Of a DNA stretch of 64,000 bases, positions 37,147 to 49,177 are shown piece by piece. The DNA is taken from NCBI GenBank assembly GCA_000231825.2, contig JH720318.1, positions 986,916 through 1,050,915 on the forward strand. Direction: 5' to 3'. A model generated the notes under the pieces. It had not been told where the DNA came from. It saw nothing but the letters and a program-made list of their open reading frames with translations, and made no database searches. The stretch's first letter is position 1. Every line of letters starts with the position of its first letter. A program made the position numbers and the translations under genes. This DNA is from Tetrahymena elliotti 4EA. Lineage: Eukaryota > Ciliophora > Oligohymenophorea > Hymenostomatida > Tetrahymenidae.

Positions 37147-40100
37147 TCATCTTGAATTATTGTGTCCATTGTATTTTTATGGTTATACTTATTATTATGG
37201 GTATATTAGCTGTTAAGGTTGCTGTTACTATTGTTGTTGTTGCTAATAGTATTACTATTGAACAATTTATCTTTGTGGATTTTTTTTCTATTTCTTTGAT
37301 CCACTTTAGACAGAAGAGACTTATTAAATTTAAGTATTATTATTTGAAGATTATGATGGAACAAAGGTTGAGGTTTATTATTAGTTTATGGTTTATTGAT
37401 TTAAGTTATTCAAAAAGTTAGAGTTAGCATTTCTTGGTAAAATATTGGAATTGTTGTGTGAGCCTCCTAAAATATTAGTGAAAGTATTATTAAAGTTAAT
37501 GTTAGGATTTGAATTAAGGAGATGGTAAGTTTGATTATTTGTGTTTGTTGTATTTGATAATTGACAAGTTATATTGTTTGTAACATTATTTTGCATTATT
37601 TCCAAATTATCCATAAGACGAGTTAATTCAGTCATAAGACCTTCAATCCTATTAAGCATATTATCCTCTCCTTCAGTCTATTCATTTCCTTAAGGATTTG
37701 CGTTCATTACTAGCTACTACTAAGGTTTTCCTCCAAGTAAGAAGCTTTCAGGATGCATAATTAAATTATTGTTTTCTTAGTCCATAGTATTAGGTTATAT
37801 AGCTGACCAGCTATTTGCTATTTGTTGCTATTACAATTACTAATTTTGTTGTGAAGCTGTTATCTAAAGTTATTGAATTTATTGCTTCAAACTAGCCTTT
37901 TATGAGGCATTTTATTTTTCAATTTACTATAAGCGAACTTTGCAATTATTCCACTTTATAAGTATTATGAGCTTTTCATATTCAGACTAAAGAATCTTAT
38001 CTTGCAATTATAAACAACATTTACAATTCTTATCTACAATTTGTTCAAGTTGTTAATTCTAATAAATTTATTCCATCACTTATTTTATTTTTTCTTCATC
38101 ATGCTCTTCCTCTTCAATCTCCTAAGGAAAATCATCTAAATTTTAATTATTTTCAGTTACTTCTTCATCATGTTCATGCTCATTCTCATTAAAGTCTTCA
38201 TGTTCCTTGTCTTAATCATTATTATTTTTGCTCTCTATATGGTTAACCTCTCCAGAATGAATTTGATTGCTTGCTTCATTTTATTGGTAATAAATTTATT
38301 GTTCATTAAAATGATTGTCATGAGGTTAATTTTCATCTTCTTCATCGTCCTCTTCATACTATTCCTCTTAAACTTCTTAAACTCCTTCCATTTATTCCTT
38401 TAAATTTTATAAAATTAAAATTCATAAAAAATGTTTAATTTGAATTACTTCATTTTCAAGCTCTAACAAATATTATTCTTAATGGTGAGCAAGATATTAT
38501 TAGAAAACTAACTCTTATTGATCTTGAGGTAAACTTAAGAATTCTTCGTTTTCTCCATATTCATTAGCAAAATTTTACTATTAAATTTCTATAAACTCTT
38601 CACTAAATACAAAATTTTGTTTTTCTTTTAGTAATAGTTGCTCTTCAGTCAATTCTTCTTCACCTTCGCCTTCGTCATGTAATTCTTCTTAATTTTACTA
38701 TTATTAAACTACTCTATTAACTTCTTCTAATTCTTTTTCATCTTCTTCTTGATATTCATGTTCATCATCATCCTCTTCTTAATTTTCAACATGCTCATAC
38801 TATTGATCTTAATGTAAATTTGCTTACTATACATACATTTAAGGATTCTAACCTAAATTTTCTGGCTAAATTTGCTATGAATTTTGTCTTTATTCTATTA
38901 TTATAAATTAAAAAAATTGTTGAAATATATTAATTTGAATTTAAAAAAATATTTACAATTCTTTTGATAGCTAATTTCTGATTATTATTGCTACTGTTAT
39001 AACAATTATTACTACTACTACAGTAATTATTGTTATTAATTTTATTATTGCTACTATAGTTATAACTGCTATTGTTGTAATTATTATTGTTATTCTGGTC
39101 CCCATGCTAAATAATTCTATTGTTAAGGTAACAATCCAGGGTGTAGTTATTATTACTATTATTATTGATTTTGAAGGGCCATCATCATTATAGCAGCTTC
39201 ATCTTGCTACATTTAAGGGAAGATATTTGGAGGGAGCTGATTATTATTTTCATATAAAATATTAGTAATGATTTGCTCTTATTGCTTTCTTGTCATATCA
39301 TCATGCTTTTATTTGAATACTTTAATGTTATTCAAAAGTCTGTTAAAAATACTCTTAGAAATAAACTTTATTGATTATCCATACTTTGCATAGTCATCTG
39401 CATTAGGAGCCATACCTGGATTGTTACGAATATCTAAACTGATTAAGTTTTCATTGTTATCAAGCATTTTATTCAATTCAACTAAGCCATCAGCACCAAT
39501 ACGATTAAAACGTAAATTAATGTTACGTGTCCAGCCATCGAATTGTAAGAAGTAGCATAAATCTTTAATACTGCTATCTGTAAGTAAATTTCCCATCAAA
39601 TTTACCTCACAAATACCTTCTAAATTTACATTATTTTCTGGAACTTCTCCTCTTAGTCCACAGGACCAAATATGTTCATCTCTATTTTTAGAATGAGAAG
39701 AGAGGAGTTTACCAATTAATCCTCCTGACTAACCATCTAATTTGTTAAAAGATAGATCAAGCACATTAAGAGATCTAGTTTCACCAATATATGGAAGCAT
39801 TCCTTTTTCAATAGTCTCAGAGGTTAAATTACAATTTTAAATGTAAAGCTCTTTGACTGTTTAAGACTTCTATAATCCTTAGCATATTCCTGAAAGACTT
39901 TCTGCTTTCAAATTCAAATTTATTATTTTTACAATAGTAAGCTAGATTTCTGAATTTTATACTTTTGCTATGTTCTGTCCTACTGCATGCATCAATACAT
40001 TAAAACTCTAAACTTAACTACTGAAATTCTTCTTTTACTTTTTTTATTTATTTGCACCATCTTTCATATTTTGGTTACCTTCAGCGCCAGCATTAGAAAG

Positions 40101-40811
40101 CTTTTTAAAACCCCCTACATTGTCTTTATTTCCTTAACTCTTATTTGATGCATCACCTGTCTTTTATTTCTAACCATTGTGATTTCCTAATGGTGTTAAC
40201 CCTTAAGGTCCTTCACTAAATCCTTAATCTTGAGTTCTACCTCTTTCATCTAGACCCTAAAATCCATTAGAAGACATTCCAAAATTATTTTAGTGAGATA
40301 AACCCATTTTTGAAATTCCATTAGAATTATTTATTGTTGCTTAATTACGGTAGTTGAAACTGATTAATTCATGTTCTTGATAAAACTTTTCTTCATTAAA
40401 TTCCTTATTTCCAGTAAGTGTAATGAGAGAAAAATCGCATTCTCTAAGCAAAACTCTCATAGGATCTACATCAGATGAAGTTAAGTTATCCATGTTAATT
40501 ATTAAATCATTGCCTTTTAATCCATGAGTGATTGCATTGTTCATGTTGCAGTTAAGTTTTTAACAAACATCCTTGTAAAAAGAAAAAGGTGTCTAGTTCT
40601 TTTTGCGCTTAATTGTAAGATTTTATGCTTGTGATTTTTAACGAGATGAAGCAGAAGTAGTTCCATTTTTTAAACTGGCTCCTCCAGTACTAACTTGACC
40701 GTTAACAGTTATTGCAATTGTGTTACCGCCTTTCTAATTATTAGAATTTGAATTTGCAGAAGCTTGATTTTTATTAGCTTGAATTTAAGCAGACTAAGGT
40801 CTAATTGACAT
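37147..40811 (-). CDS. CEP78-like centrosomal leucine-rich-repeat protein with poly-Gln tract
   Basis: Three exons (40811-38957, 38894-38449, 38397-37147) join in phase to 1183 residues. After an about 60-residue polar start come FSFYKDVCQKLNC and a leucine-rich-repeat region. This includes VKELYIQNCNLTSETIEKGM, NVLDLSFNKLDG, a HIWSCGLRGEVPEN insertion, WTRNINLRFNRIGADGL and LISLDIRNNP. The order of these blocks, including the Trp-x-x-x-Leu-Arg element before the late repeats, matches CEP78, a centriole and basal-body protein required for ciliogenesis in animals. The middle is a poly-Gln stretch coded mostly by TAA/TAG (about 38980-39140), then Glu-rich and coiled-coil Gln-rich segments. It is longer than human CEP78 because of these additions. 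In a heavily ciliated cell, a basal-body role is a reasonable inference. A generic LRR protein is the alternative. Confidence 0.78.
38980..39140 (-). repeat. poly-glutamine tract coded by TAA, TAG and CAA
   Basis: A dense run of TAA, TAG, CAA and CAG codons inside the CEP78-like gene. The amino-acid run is nearly pure Gln with scattered Leu, while the DNA is imperfectly repetitive because several codons are mixed. Under the standard code it would look like a wall of stop codons. Confidence 0.75.
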
Positions 40812-42338
40812 TTTTATTCTATTTTTAAATCTCTATGCTATTGGAATATTATTTATGTATTTTAAAATTAACCAAAATAAAAAGCAAGCTAAGTTTTTTT
40901 GAGTGATAAAAAGTAAAACCCTATTAATATTTTTAATGCTAATTAATGTTTTATATAATAAAGATATATTTTTTCTTTTTCTCTTCTTTTGTTAACAATT
41001 AATATTCCTAATTAATATCAAAATTTTTAATTTTCTATGTTAATTTATTCTTCCTAATTATTTTAAATATTTTTTATTTATTTCATTCATCCATTCTTCC
41101 ATACAACCTTCACTCTAACTAAAATTTATTTGATATTTCAAATTTTATTTTTCTATGGTCTCATTCAAAAGCTCTGTTGTTGTTTAACAAAATATTTAAA
41201 ACTTATGAATTTTAAATAATAAATTAAAAATAGCCATAAAATTAAATTTTTTAATCAAAAGATACTATCTATTAGTAATTCAACTAAAAAAACATTCTAT
41301 TTTTGTTTTAATTTCAAAAAATAGATGGATGCTATAAAATAAGCCAAAAAATATTTTATATTGAATGTAAATTCAATCATTATTAAATTTTTTCAACATT
41401 TTATTAACCAACAAAAAAAAATTAAAGGTTGCTAATGTACTATTAACAAATGATAAGTAAGAAATATTCAAATTAATTTTATTACAAATAAAATTTATAT
41501 ATCAAATTATGAATTATGGCTTTGAGAAAATCACTAAATTAGTTTAAATAAAATTACTCAATTAATTATTTTAAATTTTACACTTTTTTAAATGAATAAA
41601 ATAATATTTATACATAAAAATATTTTAGAAAGAGTTTGTAAAATTATCTTCAAGACGATTATCAATTTTTAATTCCTAAATTATTAATTAAATTGTATTT
41701 TTTACAAAAATTATGCAATTTTTAGAAGGAAATGAGAATTAAAATGGAATAATGATCATTTTATTTAAAAAAATAAAATTTATATTACATATTTGAAATA
41801 GTTAAAATAGACAATAAAAAAGTAGAATTATTAATTTTTGTTGAAAATTAAAGTTCTAAACATATTTAAATGGTTTAGAATAACAAAGAGCTAGCTAGTT
41901 CACATTTTGAAATTTTTGATGAAAAATTTTTAATTATTTTTGCTTAGTTTAAGAATATTATCGTCACATATGTTGCTTTAAGAAAAGAATATAGCGAATT
42001 AATTACATGATAATTAAATCATCAAGAGAATTTTGCAAATAAAAAATTATTAAAAGAATACAAACTAAAGGCTTCTAATAAAAGGACTCAATTTGTCTTT
42101 CAAATCTTGAATTCATAAAAATGAATATTTTTAAGCAACAACAAAATATAGGTGATACAAATAATCTTAAAGCTATTGAAGTTAGTATATCCAGAAATGA
42201 AATTTTAGTAATATTGATTAAGAATAATTTGAATTTTGATCATTCTTTTTAACATATCATAGATAAAAGCAAACCCTAATTATTTTGTTGTTGGAACTAA
42301 GTTACATATTTAGAGATAGTTTTAACAAATCTTGAAAG
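40812..42338. other. divergent intergenic region with a coding-like remnant
   Basis: 1.5 kb between CEP78-like (minus) and the synaptojanin-like gene (plus). Most is A/T spacer, but 41877-42235 reads as protein-like sequence in one frame broken by in-frame TGA codons (see the separate entry). It may be a decayed gene or an unresolved small gene. Confidence 0.5.
41877..42235 (+). pseudogene. possible decayed or intron-containing small gene
   Basis: Starting at an ATG near 41877, one frame gives about 46 residues (EIFDEKFLIIFAQFKN). After a TGA it continues as NKKLLKEYKLKASNKRTQF, and after another TGA as KIQVIQIILKLLKLVYPEM. All three pieces lie in the same frame and use a protein-like mix of codons, unlike the A/T background. 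I do not recognise a family. Removing the TGA codons by introns would need weak donors. It may be a remnant, a 5' exon of the downstream gene, or chance. Confidence 0.3.
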
Positions 42339-45300
42339 ATGTTAGTTGAAAATTTATTTTATTATGATAATAATTTTAGAATTTATTTTTTCCAAAAAGG
42401 CTTAAACTACAATATTTAAGAGGAGAGCAGAGTATATAACTTTAGTGCTTTTTTAGGAATAATTTCATTCAAAAATTATGGATGCGGAGACTTTTTAGTT
42501 ATGGTTCAAGATGCTAAAAAGGTGGCTACTATTCAAAAATAAGATATTTTTTAGATTTTAAAGGTTCATATGATTTGCATTGAGGTAATCTATTTATCAC
42601 CTTGAATATCTTCAAACTCTACTGATTTTTGACACCAAAATAGATAAAGTATTATTTATTACTACATATTAATTAGAAAGATGAATTGACTGGAAATTAA
42701 AGCAAATCTATTAATTGTTATTTACAGCAAATCTCAAGTGTATTTAGAATATTAAAATAAAATTAAAAGATAATTCTAACAAATTTTTTTGAAAATAAAA
42801 GATCCTATAAACAGGTCATTATTTTTCTTTTAGTTATAGTATCAGCCAATCATTAGAGGATTAGAATAGATACCCCCTAAAGCCAAATATTCAATTCTTA
42901 TGGAATTACCATTTCATGGAACCTCTAAGAAATAATAAATAAGTTAATTATAAGTGGTGCATCTAACTTATTCAAGGATTTGTTACTTAATTTACAACAT
43001 TACTCAAAGATAATTAACCAATTCAGTATACATTAATAACTAGAAGATCTTAGCTAAGAGGAGGAACAAGATATAACCATAGAGGTAATACATTCTGCGG
43101 TTTGCTAATATTTAATAAATAAAAATAAAAAATTTATAGGAGTAGATGAGGATGGAAATGTTGCAAACTATTGTGAATCAGAATAAATTTTGTAATTAGG
43201 ATCTATATGCTGTTCACACACATAAATTAGAGGTAGTGTTCCACTATTCTGGAAATAAAAAGGATTTTAAGCAACTCTTTAATTAAATAATGATGAAGAG
43301 CAAAATAAAAAAGCATTTTTAAATCACTTTGAAAAGATCAAATAAGTTTATAAAAATGTAATGTGTGTAAATTTAATGAGTAAAACAAAAAATCTAGAGT
43401 AACAATTGACCTAGCAATTTGAAAACTGTATTTAAAAGTGTAACTTAAATTTTCTTAGATACGAGTTCTTTGATTTTCATGAAGCTTGTAAAGGGTTATA
43501 ATTAATTTTATTCTTTTTTCATTTTAAAAAATTTTTAAAACTAATAATCAATCATTTCATTCATTTCCTTGTATATAATTTTTTAGGTTTAACTATTCGA
43601 ATATTAATTAGCTAGCTGAAAGTCTTAAACCTATTACTTATGCCTTTAAATTTTATGCTCTAGATTAAAACTCAAATAAAACATTATTCGAATAAACTGG
43701 AGTTATTCGCACTAACTGCTTAGATTGCTTAGATAGGACAAATGTATTTATGACTAAAATAGGTAAATTTTAATTTATATACCAAATAACTTGCTTTTCA
43801 ATTAAAATTTCAGTTAAAAATTTGAGTCAATAAAATAATGAAATTTTTTTGAATGTGAAATTTTTTACTTAAAATCAACCAAGAATTTAAAAAAATAAAT
43901 TCAATGTAGTAGATAAAATATTAATATTATTTTTAAAATAGCTGGTGTAGTTATTGAGTATATGATGAATCATATGAATAAGTAAATAATAAAGGAATTT
44001 GATTCACCCATTTTAAATCTAATTGATGGATAAACTTAAGGAAAAAAGATTCATCCTTTTATGGAAAATTTTAAGCATGCTTGGGCAGATAATGGAGATT
44101 AAATTAGCAAACATTATGCAGGTACTGGAGCAACAACTTCAAAAGCCACAAAGCAAGGTAATATAGGATTCATGGGTTTTTTGGATTAAAGTCTAAAAGG
44201 GATTGAGAGATTTTATAAAGGGAATTTTGAAGACAGCTACAAATAAGAGTGTATTGACATTATAGTAGGAAAGGGTAGTTAATAATCCATTTAGATGGAA
44301 AAATCAAGTAAATTTATTTATATTATTGGATTAATATAAATATTAAATAAAATAGTTATTGACAATAGTCAGAAAATGCCATAAAAAAATGAATCAGTAT
44401 AAAATGATCAAATACCTCAAGAAAAGGGGCAGAAATGTGTAGATATAGAAAAAGAGAAGGGTTATATTAAAGATAAAGATACAATAAATTTAAATCTGTT
44501 GACTGTTACATGGAATACTGAATTATATGATATTAAAAAATTGAATGTTGATGAGGTTACTTGTATTAGCTTTGAGAGATAAATACCACCTGATTTTATA
44601 TTTTTTACTTTTTAAAATCTAAATGATTTCAATAATTAGATCTAGAATGCTTGGTTTAAGTTGATATAGAAATATATATTATAATTTGGATAAGAATATA
44701 AAATAGTTTCTTATAATTTCTCTCCAAACACTAAGATAATGATTATTGCTTATGCTTTATCTTCACTTCCTTATTAAGTGAATTAGATTTAAATAGATGA
44801 AGTAAATAAATTATTTCACATATTTTATTTGACAAAGCTAAAAATTATTTTTTTAAGATTTTTTCTCCACCTTTTGGAGATGAACAAAAGATTTATGGAT
44901 GTGTTGGAGTTAGATATTTGATAGAATCGACACAATTTGCTTTTTTAAGCTGCCATTTACCTGAAAAAAGTGAAGATAACGAAAAAAGAATATAGCTTCT
45001 TAATGAATATATGAACAATATTTTTAGAAAAAATTATTCAGCAACAGATAATAACTTTATTAAATTTTAAGATTTAGCTGTATAAATTTTGTAAGGCAAT
45101 TTAAATTTTTAAATTGTAATGTCAAGTTAAGCTATTTAAGATCAAGTAACCAATTATCAGAAATTCAAGCTAGAGAATAATTATGAACAACTCTAAAAAA
45201 GAATTGATTTGTTGTTAGATTTTGACTAATTTAAGAATTTCTAAAAATTATAAAATTTTTTGAGCAATTATACTGAAGGGTAAATTGACTATCTTCCTTA

Positions 45301-46340
45301 ATAAAAAAAAGGCTCCGAAAGTCAATACAGCTGGTAAAAATACAAACAAAAAAAAAATTCAGTTATGAAATATTTTTTAATATTAGGTTTGATAGAATAT
45401 TCATCAATAAAAATGAATAGGATATTGATTTTTAAATTTAGTAGTATTAATCACACGAAGAAATCTTAGAAACCAATTTTTAGTAAATTATAGATTGTTT
45501 AAGTTTAAATTCAAATATTTTACATATTCAAATAGACCTGTATCATTATCTGTGGTTTTTAATCTGCCAAAATTATTCAAAGATAACTAAAATAATGATA
45601 CTTAGGAAAATTTAACTTAGTAGTAAAAGGTATTCCTAGAAACATACAATGCTCCAAGGATATTTGAATTTTTTAAACCTCCATAAGCATTAGATTAGTA
45701 AATTTTATAATCTAAAAATCAAAACCAAGATAGATATGGGATTGAAAAAAATTCTCAATCTTTAGATGCTTCAGTAACAATGATTATGAATAATAATGAA
45801 GAAGATTAAGAAGAGTAACCCCAAAATGAAAGAAACTCTGTATTGTAAAATATTTTAAGTGAAAGTATTTAAAATAACATAAATAATGAGTAAGAAATAG
45901 AAATTAAAAAATATTAATTTTCAGAGTAGAAGTAATAAGAAAACAATATGAATACAAATAATTAAATCAATATGCTTTAAATAAACTCCAATAATTAAAA
46001 CAAGGATTTAAATTTAAAATAAAATAATAATGTTACTATTTCATTTTTTGATAATAACAAACCAGAAGAAGAAGGAAAATAATTTTAGCTACCTTTAATT
46101 GAAGATTATATTTGCAGTAAAGAACAAATTAAAGATGATAGAGAGGAAAAATATTTAAACTAGAGTTATGAAATTAATAGAAATTAATAAATTTTGGAAC
46201 AAAATTAAAAATAAGATGAAGAAACAGATGAATAATCATAAAAAAGACACAGAAAAATGAGTAGTTTTGATTTATGCTTTATCGAAGAAAAATCTGCACA
46301 GGAAGAAAAGAAAGCATTGCAAGTTATTAAAGAAGAATGA
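42339..46340 (+). CDS. synaptojanin-like inositol phosphatase: active-looking SAC, degenerate 5-phosphatase
   Basis: Exons 42339-42584, 42802-43084, 43140-43494, 43587-43762, 43942-44307, 44356-44801, 44858-45333, 45387-45482 and 45536-46340 join in phase to about 1082 residues. One more short exon may hide between 42585 and 42801, where about 20 SAC residues seem missing. SAC-domain motifs are RYNHRG, QIRGSVPLFW, the catalytic P-loop RTNCLDCLDRTN (CX5R), and HYAGTGA. The second half aligns with the inositol 5-phosphatase fold, but its motifs are eroded: FQN for LQE, LQGNLNFQI for WLGDLNYRI, SWFDRIFI for AWCDRIL, and TNFQPV for SDHRPV. So phosphoinositide 4- or 3-phosphatase activity is likely and 5-phosphatase activity unlikely. 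The tail is Asn/Gln/Glu-rich. Probably cytosolic and membrane-recruited in endocytic traffic. Confidence 0.88.
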
Positions 46341-46989
46341 AAAGATACTGCTAATTTTAATTTGTAAATAACCTTTTGATATAAACTAACTCTTTTATGT
46401 TTATTTTATTTGAGTATTTTACATATTGCTTATAAAACAAGATTTAAATAAATAATTGGTAGAATATTAGATGATCTTTACCTAATTTTTTTAAAATAAT
46501 TTAAAAATCAGAAAAATAATAAAAAAAGTGTTCTAAGATAAGACAATAAATTTAAAATATAGATAAATAAAAAGCAAAAAATACTATTTTTAAATCTAAA
46601 GTTATCAAAAAAATTAGTAAAAATAAATCAAAATCAACATCAACATCAAGTAGATTTATTTCACAGTACAATATTCCCTTATTTTTTTAAATATTATTTT
46701 TTGTAACTAAAATTTCAATTATTTCAAATAATTTTTCTGGTTTTTTTAATTAAAGATATTAAAATAGAAAATTTTATTAAATTTATTCAGTTTTCTTAGA
46801 AAACTTATATTTTAATTAGTATTTTAAGAAAACAGAGTTAAACATTTTTAAAATATTAAGAATATGAAAGTTACAGTAATTTTATGAAACAGAATTAGTA
46901 AAATTAGTAATTAAGAAGTTGAAACAGGATTTAATATTAAATAAATTTTTTAAATTTAGACTTTTAAATATACATTTTGTTTGCTTAAA
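46341..46989. other. spacer between convergent genes
   Basis: 650 bases, AT-rich, with a short CAAAATCAACATCAACATCAA-type simple repeat near 46629. No gene recognised. Confidence 0.5.
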
Positions 46990-48837
46990 TCAGCAAAATT
47001 TACCAAATTTAGTGGACTCTTCAAAGTTTTCAACAGCATGGTAAATTACTATTCCACTAAGAAGTGATGAAGCTAATATCATAAAAACTGTGAGAATGAG
47101 AACTAGAATTGATTCTCTTTTAGTTCTTTTGACATAATTCTTGACTGCTCTACAAATAAAAGAACTTAAAAAAGCTATAAAAGTGAAGAAAGCAACTTCT
47201 CCTAAAGTATAAACTCCTGACAAATAAAACTAAAAGAAGCTATTAAAAGTAGTAAAGCATATAATAGTTAAAGTGCATGCAGTTGTTCTTGTTGATGATA
47301 TACCATATTCTAACCATCTAGGAATTAAAATAATACCTCCACCTATTTGTATGATAATGAAAATATAAATTATTAATAAAAATTTTTTTGAGGAATCAAA
47401 ATTAATTAAAATAGAGGTGAATATTTTGTCATTAATTAATTGAAAAATTTTATGTTATTTGAAGAAATTAAATGAATATTGTAAATTACCTATTCCTAAC
47501 ATTCCTCCTAAAAAGCCAGCTATTAATCCTGTTTTTGCATATTCTCTCATGGCCTCGGAAGTTAATTTTCCTTAAGGGAAATCATAACCTAAATTTTCTT
47601 TTTTTGTTTCAGTTTAATTATATTCTTAAATAATGTGCTTAATCCAAAATAAGAATGTTATAGCAATAATGAAATTCATAAATTAATAGGTATATCCACA
47701 TGCTTAGATACCTAGCAATGAGTCAAATTTGCTGCCTCCACGTAATAATGAAAATACAATAACAAAGAGGCTTACAGCACAAATTTGAGCTATTGTTTTT
47801 TTGGGGTATAAATCATATTCTTCTTTGACCAAACTTTGGAGTTCTTACTATTCAGCTAATTTAAAATCCTATTAATCAGAGGCAGTCAAATCTAAGAGAG
47901 GAATCATTTTATTTTATTCATTTTAATTTGGAATTTGCTATGAAGAGTTAATCTAACTCTTTTTTTATTCATCATCATCCACTTTAATTTTATCTTGTGA
48001 GCTTAATAAACTATTTGCTGTTATTAATTTAAGTTCATTATTTCTCATATTCTTGTATCTCAAATATGATTTTTAGATCTACTAAGTAAGTAGTATTACT
48101 AGTAGTATACAAACAGCTATAGATGGTAAAAGTTTATTAACTGCTACACCATATACTGTTCCTATAATTAATGTAGGAAGAGTTACCAAAATTAAACGAT
48201 ACTCAATTACTGGCACTCCATCATGAGTGCGTTCTCTAGATACTTAAACAGTATTTCCTAATGAGCTACTAAATACCAAAAGAATTACTAATGCAACACT
48301 TTTTTTTGTATCATATAAAAAGAGTGCTAATAAAATAGGGGTAATTGAAGTTCCTCCTCCTATACCTGCAGCTTATCCAAAACCTAAGATTGTTATTATG
48401 ACAAAGCTACCAAATATTTCAGGAAAATTGAGAGGGAAAATAGATCTTCTTTAGCAGCGACCTTGCTAACACATTTGTTTTGCATCACAATCTGTATCAA
48501 CAATGCATTTTTAGTTTAACTCTAGTTCATATTCTTTGATCTTTTCTATTTCATCTTAAATAGATGAATTGTTGTTTTCTTTCCTTGCTTGTTCATCAAA
48601 ATTTTAATCTTGTTTAAGCTATCTTAACTACTAATCTTAGATCAAATCCTATTCAGTCATTCCTAATATTTTTGAGCTTATTAACAAATCGCCTTATTAA
48701 TCATTTAACTAAAATGCATTTTATTCTATCTAACCTACATAATTTTAGTTATTGAAGTCTTAAGAAACAGATTTTTTATATAGTAGAGCTAAATTTATTA
48801 TCAAAATACACCAAAGGTTTTTAATTAAAAATTTCAT
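46990..48837 (-). CDS. TauE/SafE (DUF81) family membrane transporter
   Basis: Two exons (48837-47490, 47342-46990) join in phase to 566 residues. The N-terminus is a signal peptide or first helix (FLIKNLWCILIINLALLY). A polar luminal stretch with a Cys cluster follows (CIVDTDCDAKQMCQQGRC). The first TauE half contains GFGQAAGIGGGTSITPILLA and VILLVFSSSLGNT. A long cytosolic loop comes next, then the second half with AGFLGGMLGIGGGIILIP. Duplicated Gly-rich motifs in two halves are the hallmark of this family, implicated in export of sulfite, sulfoacetate or other sulfur anions in bacteria; eukaryotic substrates are mostly unknown. The second Gly motif is split by the intron exactly inside one Gly codon. 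The extracellular Cys cluster is shared by many ciliate homologues as far as I recall. Membrane location unknown. Confidence 0.88.
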
Positions 48838-49177
48838 TTCTCTAAATTTTTTTAATTACTTTAATTAAATTTTTGGATAAGATTTTTTTTGCAAAAATTT
48901 TTAATTAGATTTAATCCGAACTTTTTATTAAAGGATGGGGTTTCTACTATTAATAGGAGTGAAACAAAATTTATGAAAGAATTTCAAAAGATACTTTTAT
49001 AAATGAAGCCAAATTAATAATTAGTATTATTTATGAATCATAATTTTCGTATAAAAATAGATGGTATATGTAAAATACAAATAACAGAAGTCGTACAAAA
49101 TTTATTTAATAAAAGAAAATTATATTTGCGATGTTTTTATTAAAGCTTGTTTTATACATTTTAAATTTATTATTTTT
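48838..49177. other. intergenic spacer
   Basis: 340 bases of AT-rich DNA between two minus-strand genes; it should hold the TauE promoter. Nothing specific visible. Confidence 0.5.

Noticed and set aside
37125..38403. Hydrophobic + strand frames that look like membrane proteins
   Set aside because: They are the complement of Gln/Asn/Glu-rich codons of the CEP78-like gene (for example TTG/TTA/ATT opposite CAA/TAA/AAT).
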